Shown piece by piece: positions 1 to 5,388 of a DNA stretch of 5,388 nucleotides. Made by a program: the position numbers and the translations under genes. This DNA is from Clostridiales bacterium. GTDB taxonomy: Bacteria; Bacillota; Clostridia; Lachnospirales; Lachnospiraceae. The notes beneath the pieces were generated by a model that was given only the letters and a program-made list of their open reading frames with translations, was not told the DNA's origin and did not search any database. The first letter of the stretch is position 1. Each line of letters begins with the position of its first letter. Location: the NCBI GenBank assembly GCA_021203115.1, contig JAJQBV010000101.1:1-5388 (forward strand), in the 5' to 3' direction.

Positions 1-1003
1 CATAGGTCTCTACCATCACATCCCGGCCGTCCTTCGTCCCTGTGGACTCCACCACAAAGGCTCCCTCGTCCTTCACCAGCCCCTCATCGAGGATCTCCCT
101 GATCTCCTCGCGGTACTTCGGCGCCGGGGGCAGATGCTCCAGAACCACATCAAACGGAACAAAGGTGTGCCCGTGATAGGTTTTCTCCTCTCTGGACAAC
201 AGCCCTGCCCGGTACAATGGGGTGGCAAACTCGACGCCGACACCGCCGTACTTGAAGTTGATGTTTTTGGCTCCCTTGAAATGCGTATCCTTATTGATGC
301 CCATGTAGTCCGGCTCGGCGTGGGCGTGCTCCACCAGCTTTACCTCGTTGGCACATCCCTTGAATTTCCGGTAGACCGGAAGGGAATGCGGCTGCGTCTC
401 CACGATCACACCGTCCTTCAAGGCAAATGTGGGATCGGTCATATCCGACAGCGCCGTGAACGGCGACCACCAGAACGGCAGGAAGCGCTTTGCCTCGACT
501 CCCTCGTACACCATCATCAGGATATCATCACAGGTATCCAGATACCGCATGGAGTTGCGCGCCGCCACGCACATCAGTCCCGGCGCGGAGCCGGTGCCGA
601 TGATGGCCAGCTTTCCGATTGCCTCAAACCGGTGACCGTAATTGTCGTAGAGCATCTGTATGCACTTCGGCCACCATGGGTCCAGTACATCCGTCGCCGC
701 AAAGTCCTGATAATTGCACTTCAACGCCAGAGCGGCGTCCAGCACATTCGGCGCGAAGCGGATCGGCAGAGCGTTTACAATCAGGTCAACGCCCTCGGCC
801 GCCGCGATGATACTGTCCACATCGTTGGCGTCCACATAGAGTCCCTTCGCCTTTTTCAATATTTTAACAAGTTCATCCACCGCCTTATGGTCCGTGTCCG
901 CACAGCGGATTTCCGTGACCTCCGGCTCCTCATCCATTCGTTCCGCTACGGTTGTGCCCTGCGCTCCGGTTCCCAGGACCAGAATCTTTTTCACCTTATT
1001 CAT
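1..1003 (-). CDS. Saccharopine dehydrogenase-like NAD(P)-binding oxidoreductase (partial, 3' end outside window)
   Basis: An open frame of 334 codons starts at 1003 and runs off the left edge without a stop, so the C-terminus is missing. The N-terminus reads MNKVKKILVLGTGAQG, a Rossmann dinucleotide-binding loop (GxGxxG at residues 11-16). It is followed by an acidic residue near the end of strand 2 (CADTD, about D36), which usually favours NAD(H) over NADP(H). The segment DLIVNALPIRF is typical of the saccharopine dehydrogenase NADP-binding family. A cytoplasmic amino-acid or imino-acid oxidoreductase is likely, but members act on different substrates (saccharopine, lysine, carboxynorspermidine), so no specific reaction is claimed. 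Start choice: an upstream in-frame ATG at 1009 overlaps the stop of the phosphatase gene (ATGA), but GGGAG abuts it; the same GGGAG lies 6 bases before the ATG at 1003, so 1003 is preferred. It is the last visible gene of the minus-strand operon. Family assignment is fairly sure, substrate unknown. Confidence 0.85.
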   Translation of the reverse strand, partial: MNKVKKILVLGTGAQGTTVAERMDEEPEVTEIRCADTDHKAVDELVKILKKAKGLYVDANDVDSIIAAAEGVDLIVNALPIRFAPNVLDAALALKCNYQDFAATDVLDPWWPKCIQMLYDNYGHRFEAIGKLAIIGTGSAPGLMCVAARNSMRYLDTCDDILMMVYEGVEAKRFLPFWWSPFTALSDMTDPTFALKDGVIVETQPHSLPVYRKFKGCANEVKLVEHAHAEPDYMGINKDTHFKGAKNINFKYGGVGVEFATPLYRAGLLSREEKTYHGHTFVPFDVVLEHLPPAPKYREEIREILDEGLVKDEGAFVVESTGTKDGRDVMVETY

Positions 1004-1005
1004 GA

Positions 1006-1815
1006 TCATCTCCCATGGCGGGCAATCAGCGCCTTCAGCTCGCCCTGAATCTGTCCGTTTGTGCCGAGAACATCCTGATTTTTCAGAAAATCGATCCGAT
1101 CCTGCTCAAATGTACCGGCATACCCGCCGGCCTCCTCAACCAGAAGGGCACCCGCGGCAAAATCCCACGGTTTTAAATTCCGCTCAAAATAGCCGTCCAG
1201 ACGCCCGCAGGCAACATAAGCAAGGTCCAGCGCTGCCGAACCGCCGCGGCGGATATCCAGAGACTGTTCATACACCTCCTGAAAAATACGAAAATTCACC
1301 GGCGCGAATTCCTTGTTATAGGGAGAGGTGCCGACAGCGATCAGACTGTCCCGGAGGACAGACTTTCCGCTCACATGAATCGGCGACCCGTTGAGAAATG
1401 CTCCCTGCCCGCGGACCGCGTGAAAGGTCTCCCCGCTGAACGGATTATACAAAACCGCAGCATCGATCCGCCCGTCCTCATAGTAACCGAGGGACACCGC
1501 GCTGTGACGGTAATCGTAGATCAGGTTCGTGGTTCCGTCGATCGGATCAAGGATCCATGCCGGGCGGTTCGGATCGACCTGATGCAGATGCTCCTCCTCG
1601 CCCATAAACTGCACATCCGGATACGCCTCACAAAGCGCTCCCCTGAGAAAATCCTGCACCTGCGTGTCCACCTTTGTCACAAAATCCGCAATTCCCTTCA
1701 CCGTGATATCCTGCCGGCTGTTCTCATTCATAATGATCGGCCGCGTCTGATGCACCAGATCAATGATCTGCCTGATATTCACATCCCGGCGGCAATAATT
1801 GTTTTCCATTTTCAC
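1006..1815 (-). CDS. Inositol monophosphatase family protein
   Basis: A 269-residue protein, about the usual length for this family of Mg2+-dependent, Li+-sensitive sugar/inositol phosphatases (SuhB, IMPase and relatives). All metal-site motifs are visible: the VTKVD segment at 46-50, GEE at 72-74, the signature DPIDGTTN at 90-97, and the C-terminal WDFAAGALLVEEAGG at 217-231, whose Asp218 completes the metal centre. It should therefore be an active soluble phosphomonoesterase. Its substrate (inositol phosphate, fructose-1,6-bisphosphate, PAP or another) cannot be told. Two starts are possible: GTG at 1815, which overlaps the stop of an upstream 25-codon ORF as GTGA, or ATG at 1809. GGAGGAG at 1825-1819 serves either, with short spacing to GTG and longer to ATG; the outer one is given. 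Its stop lies just before the dehydrogenase start. No membrane segment or signal peptide is seen. Confidence 0.93.
   Translation of the reverse strand: MKMENNYCRRDVNIRQIIDLVHQTRPIIMNENSRQDITVKGIADFVTKVDTQVQDFLRGALCEAYPDVQFMGEEEHLHQVDPNRPAWILDPIDGTTNLIYDYRHSAVSLGYYEDGRIDAAVLYNPFSGETFHAVRGQGAFLNGSPIHVSGKSVLRDSLIAVGTSPYNKEFAPVNFRIFQEVYEQSLDIRRGGSAALDLAYVACGRLDGYFERNLKPWDFAAGALLVEEAGGYAGTFEQDRIDFLKNQDVLGTNGQIQGELKALIARHGR
1010..1014 (-). promoter_or_regulatory. Shine-Dalgarno site of the saccharopine dehydrogenase-like gene
   Basis: On the minus strand GGGAG lies inside the last codons of the phosphatase gene. It is 6 bases from the ATG at 1003 but directly abuts the in-frame ATG at 1009. The spacing decides the start in favour of 1003 and places initiation within a few bases of the upstream stop codon (1008-1006), as expected for coupled translation. 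Confidence 0.6.
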
Positions 1816-1889
1816 TTACTCCTCCGCTGTCTCAGTCTTTCATCTGCCCCGTCCGTTTTGATTTCTGATTTTACCATGAACGGTTTCAT
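1812..1889 (-). CDS. Unrecognised 25-aa small ORF, leader of the phosphatase operon
   Basis: A short reading frame begins ATG at 1889 (MKPFMVKSEIK...) and ends TGA at 1814-1812. AAAGGAG at 1904-1898 precedes this ATG by 8 bases, near-ideal spacing; another in-frame ATG two codons upstream is only 2 bases from that site. Its stop overlaps the GTG start of the phosphatase as GTGA and is two bases from the alternative ATG, the same close-junction style as the other genes here. The product would be basic and hydrophilic, with an Arg-rich tail (RLRQRRSK) and no membrane segment. It has no run of one amino acid that would suggest a classical attenuator. I do not recognise it. It may be a real microprotein, a coupling leader, or a chance frame in the 5' UTR; the ribosome site and overlap are the only support. 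Confidence 0.4.
   Translation of the reverse strand: MKPFMVKSEIKTDGADERLRQRRSK
1819..1825 (-). promoter_or_regulatory. Strong Shine-Dalgarno site of the phosphatase gene, inside the small ORF
   Basis: GGAGGAG on the minus strand lies within codons 22-24 of the 25-codon ORF. It is 3 bases from the GTG at 1815 and 9 bases from the ATG at 1809. Ribosomes finishing the small ORF would pass over and clear this site, which makes translational coupling plausible. Confidence 0.65.
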
Positions 1890-1897
1890 TCTCATTT

Positions 1898-1904
1898 CTC
1901 CTTT
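1898..1904 (-). promoter_or_regulatory. Shine-Dalgarno site of the 25-codon small ORF
   Basis: AAAGGAG on the minus strand lies 8 bases before the ATG at 1889. It is the main evidence that the small frame is translated. Confidence 0.45.
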
Positions 1905-1933
1905 ATTATCGATTATCCGCGCACGAATTGCAA
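1905..1933 (-). promoter_or_regulatory. Candidate sigma-70-type promoter for the phosphatase operon
   Basis: On the minus strand TTGCAA (1933-1928) is followed after exactly 17 bases by GATAAT (1910-1905). That is 4/6 and 5/6 matches to -35 and -10 consensus with ideal spacing. A second GATAAT lies one base upstream of the first as a direct repeat (1917-1912). The difficulty is that the expected start point, near 1899, falls at the end of the small ORF's Shine-Dalgarno site. A transcript from here would be nearly leaderless for that ORF, though it would still carry the phosphatase ribosome site. Either the small ORF is not used from this promoter, or the true promoter is further upstream. Confidence 0.35.
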
Positions 1934-1967
1934 ATATTATTTATGTATAGTCTTTTTTTCGGGATTA

Positions 1968-1976
1968 TGTTATGCT
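1968..1976 (+). promoter_or_regulatory. Candidate extended -10 promoter for the threonine/serine exporter operon
   Basis: TGTTATGCT (1968-1976) matches the extended -10 pattern TGn followed by a 4/6 -10 hexamer, about 35 bases before the exporter start codon. No good -35 box sits at the right spacing; the bases there are around TAGTCT at 1948-1953. An alternative -10 is TAAAAT at 1981-1986, also without a clear -35. This is weak evidence offered only because the divergent layout requires a promoter in this 120-base stretch. Confidence 0.25.
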
Positions 1977-2010
1977 CTGTTAAAATTGATGTAATTAAAG
2001 GGGATCACAG

Positions 2011-2850
2011 ATGGATACAGCAAAACAGGCGCAACCGACGCCGGAAATTCCGGACGGCACCGACTTCAGCGATGTCCTCCTGACATCCATGGAAGCCGGT
2101 CACATCCTTCTGGAAAACGGCGCGGAAATCTTCCGCGTGGAGGAGACCATGCTTCGCATCGGCCGCCACTTTGGCGTGACGGAAGAGGATGTCTTTGTCC
2201 TGAGCAACGGCATCTTTACCACCGGAGGGTCGAAGGAACACGGGCACCAGGAAAGCTTCGCACGGGTACAGCACATTCCCATGCATTCCGCTTCGCTGGA
2301 CAAGGTCGTCGCGATCAACCAGCTCTCCCGCGATGTGGAAGCGGGCAAATACACGCTGGAGGAGACAAAGGCTCAACTGCAGGAAATCCGGAACATGCCC
2401 GGAAAAACCCACTGGAAGCAGATCCTTGCGTCCGGCATCGGCGCCGGAAGCTTCTGTCTACTCCTCGGCGGCAACTTTGCGGATGCAGTCGCGGCTGTCC
2501 TCGCCGGACTTGCGCTGTATCTCTTTATCTTAAAACTCAGCATACCGGTTCTGCACCTGTCCCGGATCACGGAGAACATCTGCGGCGGCGCGGCAGCCAC
2601 ACTGCTCTGCCTCCTGTTCTACCGGATCGGGCTCGGGCACAATCTGGGAGCCATGGTCATCGGATCCATCATCCCTCTGGTTCCCGGTGTGGCGTTCACC
2701 AACGGCATCCGGGACATCGCGGATCGCAATTACATCGCCGGTATTGTCCGGATGGTGGACGCGATCCTCGTCTTTGTCTGCATTGCCATCGGCGTCGGAA
2801 TCGTCTTCCTGCTCTGGCAGCAGTTCGGGGGAGGAGGCGTTGAACTATGA
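2011..2850 (+). CDS. Threonine/serine exporter family protein, large (ThrE N-terminal/YjjP-like) subunit
   Basis: A 279-residue protein matching the N-terminal part of the ThrE exporter family, which moves threonine and serine out of the cell. Residues 1-135 are a soluble domain with family-typical stretches: LLENGAEIFRVEETM (33-47), SNGIFTT (65-71) and HSASLDKVVAINQLSRDV (92-109). Residues from about 138 to 270 form roughly five hydrophobic membrane segments. The conserved-looking GSIIPLVPGVAFTNGIRDI (218-236) falls between or within two of them. In Corynebacterium ThrE the two halves are one chain; here the second half is the next gene, overlapping by ATGA at 2847-2850, so the pair probably forms one complex. 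The start is supported by AAAGGGG at 1997-2003, 7 bases upstream of the ATG. Substrate is taken from the family name and is not proven here. Confidence 0.92.
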   Translation: MDTAKQAQPTPEIPDGTDFSDVLLTSMEAGHILLENGAEIFRVEETMLRIGRHFGVTEEDVFVLSNGIFTTGGSKEHGHQESFARVQHIPMHSASLDKVVAINQLSRDVEAGKYTLEETKAQLQEIRNMPGKTHWKQILASGIGAGSFCLLLGGNFADAVAAVLAGLALYLFILKLSIPVLHLSRITENICGGAAATLLCLLFYRIGLGHNLGAMVIGSIIPLVPGVAFTNGIRDIADRNYIAGIVRMVDAILVFVCIAIGVGIVFLLWQQFGGGGVEL

Positions 2851-3314
2851 TAAATTCCCATGCCGTCATCCACTGGCTGATTCAGATTGCGGCGCCGTTC
2901 TGCGGAACGGTCTCTTTTGCCCTGATCTTCGGCGTACCGCGGAAATATTATATTCTCTGCGGCATCACCGGAACCGTCGGCTGGCTGATCTATACCCTGA
3001 CCTCGCAGGGCGGTGTCCCCGCAACGGAAGCCACCTTTCTGGCATCCGCCGCGGTTGTATTTCTCTCGAGAATATTTGCCGTCAATGTCAAATGCCCGGT
3101 AACCGTCTTTCTGATCTCCGGGATCATTCCGCTCGTTCCCGGAAGCAGTGTCTACTGGGCGGCCTACTATCTGGTGACAAATGAAACCGGCAGGGCAGTG
3201 GAGAGCGGATTTGCCGCCATCCGCCTTGCGGTCGCCATTGTGCTCGGAATCGTGATCATTCTGGAGCTGCCAAACCGGTGGTTCCATCTGTGCGGGAGGT
3301 CCAAAAGCTCCTGA
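2847..3314 (+). CDS. Threonine/serine exporter family protein, small (ThrE C-terminal/YjjB-like) subunit
   Basis: A 155-residue, almost wholly hydrophobic protein with about four to five membrane segments. It matches the small C-terminal ThrE domain that accompanies the YjjP-like subunit. It carries SGIIPLVPGSSVYWAAYYLV (about residues 91-110), whose IIPLVPG core repeats the motif in the preceding gene; the two subunits share this feature within the family. Length is normal for the stand-alone small subunit. Its ATG overlaps the upstream stop by four bases, and GAGGAGG at 2831-2837 sits 9 bases before it, inside the upstream gene, so synthesis of the two subunits is probably coupled. The charged tail (CGRSKSS) lies just before a hairpin terminator. 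It should act in the cytoplasmic membrane together with its partner. Confidence 0.9.
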   Translation: MINSHAVIHWLIQIAAPFCGTVSFALIFGVPRKYYILCGITGTVGWLIYTLTSQGGVPATEATFLASAAVVFLSRIFAVNVKCPVTVFLISGIIPLVPGSSVYWAAYYLVTNETGRAVESGFAAIRLAVAIVLGIVIILELPNRWFHLCGRSKSS

Positions 3315-3320
3315 ACGAGC

Positions 3321-3366
3321 AAATCCCTCCTGTCGGAATCATCATTTTCCCGACAGAAGGGATTTT
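3321..3366 (+). terminator. Rho-independent terminator of the exporter operon
   Basis: A long inverted repeat (3321-3336 with 3350-3365) forms a 16-pair stem with one internal mismatch and a 13-base loop, ending in TTTT at 3363-3366. It begins 6 bases after the small-subunit stop codon. The left arm starts with AAA, so weak action on the minus strand is also possible, but the position fits the plus-strand operon. Confidence 0.85.
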
Positions 3367-3405
3367 CGTGAATATACGTGGAGTTTAATTCTTACTGAAC
3401 TTTCA

Positions 3406-3777
3406 TCATCTGTTGTATTTCCGTTTTTTGTTATAAGCTGCTGCGCCAACCACACCAGCTCCGGATACAGACAGCAGGGCAAGCCACAATGTAACAGGGC
3501 TACTGTCCCCGGTCTGTGAACTGATTGTGCTGCTTGCGGATGTATCGGTAGTTTCCGTCTCCGTTGTGGAAGTCGTTACTGCTTTCCATGAAACGGCTAC
3601 GGGAGACAGTCCCATGAGGGTGACAACCAGACCGTCTTCGGTTTTTGTGACGGTTGGCCTCTCTGTTTCTCCCGCAGTGATGCCTAGCCGTTCTGATGTC
3701 ACAGTGAACATATGCTCCACGACAAATTCATAGCTTGCATCCGTCCCTTCCGGATAAGGTATGGTCACGGTATTGCA
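3406..3777 (-). pseudogene. C-terminal fragment of a cell-wall-anchored surface protein (sortase-type signal)
   Basis: The minus-strand frame ends at TGA 3408-3406 and encodes the tail of a large surface protein. Reading from about 3774, NTVTIPYPEGTDASYEFVVE and GLVVTLMGLSPVAVSWK resemble a beta-sandwich repeat domain common in Clostridia surface proteins. A Thr/Ser-rich wall-spanning linker follows (TTSTTETETTDTSASSTISS). Then comes QTGD (3516-3505), a hydrophobic stretch (about VTLWLALLSVSGAGVVGAAA) and a basic tail KKRKYNR: the layout of an LPXTG-like sorting signal, although the motif itself is degenerate (SQTGD). There is no signal peptide and the adhesin body is absent. The frame stays open to an ATG at 3930, but that extra stretch reads through the repeat array and does not look like protein, so I treat it as chance. 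The 5' part was probably lost or separated by the mobile DNA to the right. Confidence 0.65.
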
Positions 3778-3809
3778 CGAGAAAACGATATTGATGTCAC
3801 ATAGAACCC

Positions 3810-3935
3810 GGGTGTCTGTGCAAACATATCGAGGGGCGATTTTGGCCGTTTGCCCGTGTGACAAAACATATCGAGCCGTTTTTTGCCCGTTTTGGGGTGT
3901 TTTGGCGTATATGGGTGTATGCGCAAACATATCGA
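3810..3935 (-). repeat. Imperfect tandem repeat array built on TCGATATGTTT
   Basis: The 11-mer TCGATATGTTT occurs three times on the minus strand, at 3935-3925, 3874-3864 and 3832-3822, with start-to-start spacings of 61 and 42 bases. The outer two copies extend to 23 bases (3935-3913 and 3832-3810) with two mismatches. Between copies, a second shared block (ACGGGCAAA followed by an ACGGC or CGGC) recurs in both units, so this is a true but diverged tandem array rather than scattered 11-mers. The 61-base step is not a multiple of three, so the repetition is at DNA level, not in a protein. It lies between the surface-protein fragment and the recombinase remnant. Function unknown; possibilities are a mobile-element end, protein binding sites, or a dispersed genomic repeat. 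Confidence 0.7.
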
Positions 3936-4010
3936 CCCAAAAACGTCATTGAATGTATGATACAAAATATCAACCGTATTTTCAAACCCAGATTAATCAA
4001 TAACTGACAC
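3936..4010. other. AT-rich spacer between repeat array and recombinase terminator
   Basis: This short gap holds no convincing gene, hairpin or promoter. Together with the repeat array it separates the surface-protein fragment from the recombinase remnant. It is the likeliest place for an element boundary, but no duplicated target site can be identified with only one side visible. Confidence 0.35.
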
Positions 4011-4047
4011 AAAAATGCCTTGCGGCTTTTCATTACACGCAAGGCAT
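4011..4047 (-). terminator. Rho-independent terminator of the recombinase gene
   Basis: A perfect 10-base inverted repeat (ATGCCTTGCG at 4015-4024, CGCAAGGCAT at 4038-4047) surrounds a 13-base loop. On the minus strand it is followed directly by a T run (A run at 4011-4015 on the plus strand). It starts 17 bases beyond the recombinase stop codon. T-rich sequence on the other side could give weak bidirectional action. Confidence 0.8.
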
Positions 4048-4064
4048 CTTTTATATATTTTTAT

Positions 4065-5388
4065 TCACACCGCCACTTCCGTCTCCAGTCCCGATTTAAA
4101 CTCCACCGTGAAGTGGTCATCATAGACCGTAATCTTCTCTATCATCTTACGGACGAGACTCTCGTCATATTCTATAACCGCCGTTTCCATTTCATCGAGC
4201 ATTTTCTCCATCTCTTTCACCCGCTGGCGGCTTCCCTCGTTGTTGGCATCTTCTAAAAGAAGCTCCTGCTTTTTTCTGCGAAGCTCCTCGATTTTATCCG
4301 CGATGTCACCATAGGCATATCTCGCATTGGCCTTTTTCAGAAGTTCCTTCTGCGAATCAGCAAGCTTTGCCTCAACCTCCTCGATTTTGCGGGCGTTGCC
4401 GCCGCCTGAATGTCCTCCTCCCGAACCGTCCTGGCCGGGCAGCCAATCCCGCTCGTTTTCTTCGTCACGCGGCTGACGCACCTCCACACGACGTATTTCT
4501 TTCCACGGTTATTCCAGCTGATTCTCCGGAACAGATCTCCGCAATGTGCACAATAAACGATACTCGATAATGCATAGTGGCTGCTGTATACCCTGTGTTT
4601 TCCTGTTCCTGTCGAAATGTTTGCGCGTCTCGCCATCTCCTCCTTAACCTGCATGAAAATCTCCCTCGGGATGATGGCCTCGTGGCTGTTTTCCACATAA
4701 TACTACGGCACGATGCCCTTGTTTACAACCCGCTTCTTCGTCAGGAAATCCGTCGTTACAGTTTTCTGTAAAAGCGCATCGCCGATGTATTTTTCATTCG
4801 TTAGGATTTTGCGCAGCGTGCTGGCAAGCCAGTAATCATTCCCTGCCGCTGTCTTGATTCCGTCTGCAGTAAGACCCTTTCCGATTTCACAGTAGCTTTT
4901 ACCTTCCATGAATTCCCTGTATATCCGCTTTACAACCTCGGCTTCTTCCGGGTTGATGACAAGGTTCCCGTCCTCATCCTTATCGTAACCGAGGAAGCGG
5001 TTCGCGCAGACCTGAATCTTTCCTTGCTGATAGCGGTACTGGAGTCCAAGCTTCACATTCAGTGAAAGCGACTGGCTCTCCTGCTGTGCAAGCGATACCA
5101 TAATAGTAAGCAGCACCTCTCCTTTGGCGTCCATTGTGTTTATGTTTTCTTTTTCAAAAAACACGGGAATGTTCTTCTCCTTCAGCTGACGAATGTACTT
5201 CAGGCAATCTAAGGTATTTCTTGCAAATCTACTGATGGATTTCGTTACCACCATGTCGATTTTGCCATCCATACACTCCTCAATCATGCGGTTGAATTCC
5301 CCTCGTTGCTTCGTATTGGTTCCAGAAATTCCTTCATCTATGTAAACAGAGGATTTGATACAAGGAAACAGGGCAAAACCACCGAAAA
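4065..5388 (-). pseudogene. Large serine recombinase (site-specific integrase/resolvase type), disrupted and 5'-truncated by the window
   Basis: Three pieces join into one large serine recombinase. From the right edge the frame gives [20 protein letters not shown] and [13 protein letters not shown], hallmarks of the resolvase catalytic domain; the catalytic Ser region is beyond the window. Next comes the recombinase domain ([16 protein letters not shown] to about [16 protein letters not shown]). At 4705-4703 a TAG interrupts [18 protein letters not shown] in the same frame, where the family commonly has Gln, so this is probably a CAG-to-TAG change. A zinc ribbon follows (CAHC, then C in VVWRC and GCPAR). 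After EEDIQAA, near 4394-4405, the frame shifts and continues as a coiled-coil tail ([19 protein letters not shown]...) with the usual C-terminus ending at 4065. The linker normally found between zinc ribbon and coiled coil is missing, suggesting a deletion that also broke the frame. Such enzymes mobilise transposons, ICEs or prophages. This copy is almost surely inactive. Confidence 0.88.

Noticed and set aside
134..1048. Long plus-strand open frame of 304 codons
   Set aside because: It lies antisense to the dehydrogenase frame, which has a clear Rossmann motif and ribosome site; its own protein is Arg/His-rich with no family features and no ribosome site, so it is a shadow frame.
1375..1950. 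Plus-strand open frame of 191 codons
   Set aside because: Antisense to the phosphatase gene, whose metal-binding motifs are complete; no ribosome site or recognisable domain.
1890..2010. Riboswitch or T-box leader in the divergent intergenic region
   Set aside because: The region is short and AT-rich, and I find no convincing long paired structure or terminator hairpin before either gene.
2730..3287. Minus-strand open frame of 185 codons across the exporter pair
   Set aside because: Antisense shadow of two membrane-protein genes; the translation is hydrophilic and compositionally odd, with no domain.
3778..3930. N-terminal extension of the surface-protein frame to the ATG at 3930
   Set aside because: It reads through the DNA repeat array, shows no signal peptide as a wall-anchored protein would need, and has no clear ribosome site, so the openness is judged accidental.
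3810..3935. CRISPR array
   Set aside because: Only three diverged copies, unequal spacing (61 and 42), no unique regular spacers and no cas genes in view.
4703..4705. Programmed amber recoding (for example pyrrolysine or readthrough) in the recombinase
   Set aside because: No recoding element or pyl gene is visible, and the same gene carries a separate frameshift, so simple decay explains both.

Overview
The window looks like a chromosomal segment of a gut-type Clostridia (Bacillota), most likely Lachnospiraceae or close to it. This is inferred from strong GGAGG-type ribosome sites, a Gram-positive sortase-type C-terminus, a split ThrE exporter pair and a large serine recombinase of the kind common in that group. 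No rRNA or marker gene is present, so the taxon is an impression only.

Left part (1-1889, minus strand): a compact operon read right to left. It starts with a 25-codon small ORF not recognised as any known family. Next come an inositol-monophosphatase-family phosphatase and a saccharopine-dehydrogenase-like NAD(P)-binding oxidoreductase that runs off the left edge. Stop and start codons overlap at both junctions (GTGA, then ATGA), which suggests translational coupling. The physiological substrates of the two enzymes cannot be read from the sequence.

Middle (1890-3366): a roughly 120-base AT-rich divergent intergenic region holds weak promoter candidates for both directions. The plus strand then carries a two-gene operon, again with an ATGA overlap. 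It encodes the large and small subunits of a split threonine/serine exporter (ThrE family) and ends in a clear hairpin terminator.

Right part (3400-5388, minus strand): this region looks like decayed accessory DNA. A large serine recombinase gene is interrupted by an in-frame amber codon and by a frameshift with a probable internal deletion; its catalytic N-terminus lies beyond the right edge. It has its own hairpin terminator. Downstream of it are an AT-rich gap, an imperfect tandem repeat array built on TCGATATGTTT, and the C-terminal fragment of a cell-wall-anchored surface protein. The simplest reading is that a recombinase-borne element, or its remnant, landed in or beside a surface-protein gene and then degraded. 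I see no intact novel defence or signalling system. The most original items are the coupled 25-aa small ORF and the non-coding repeat array.
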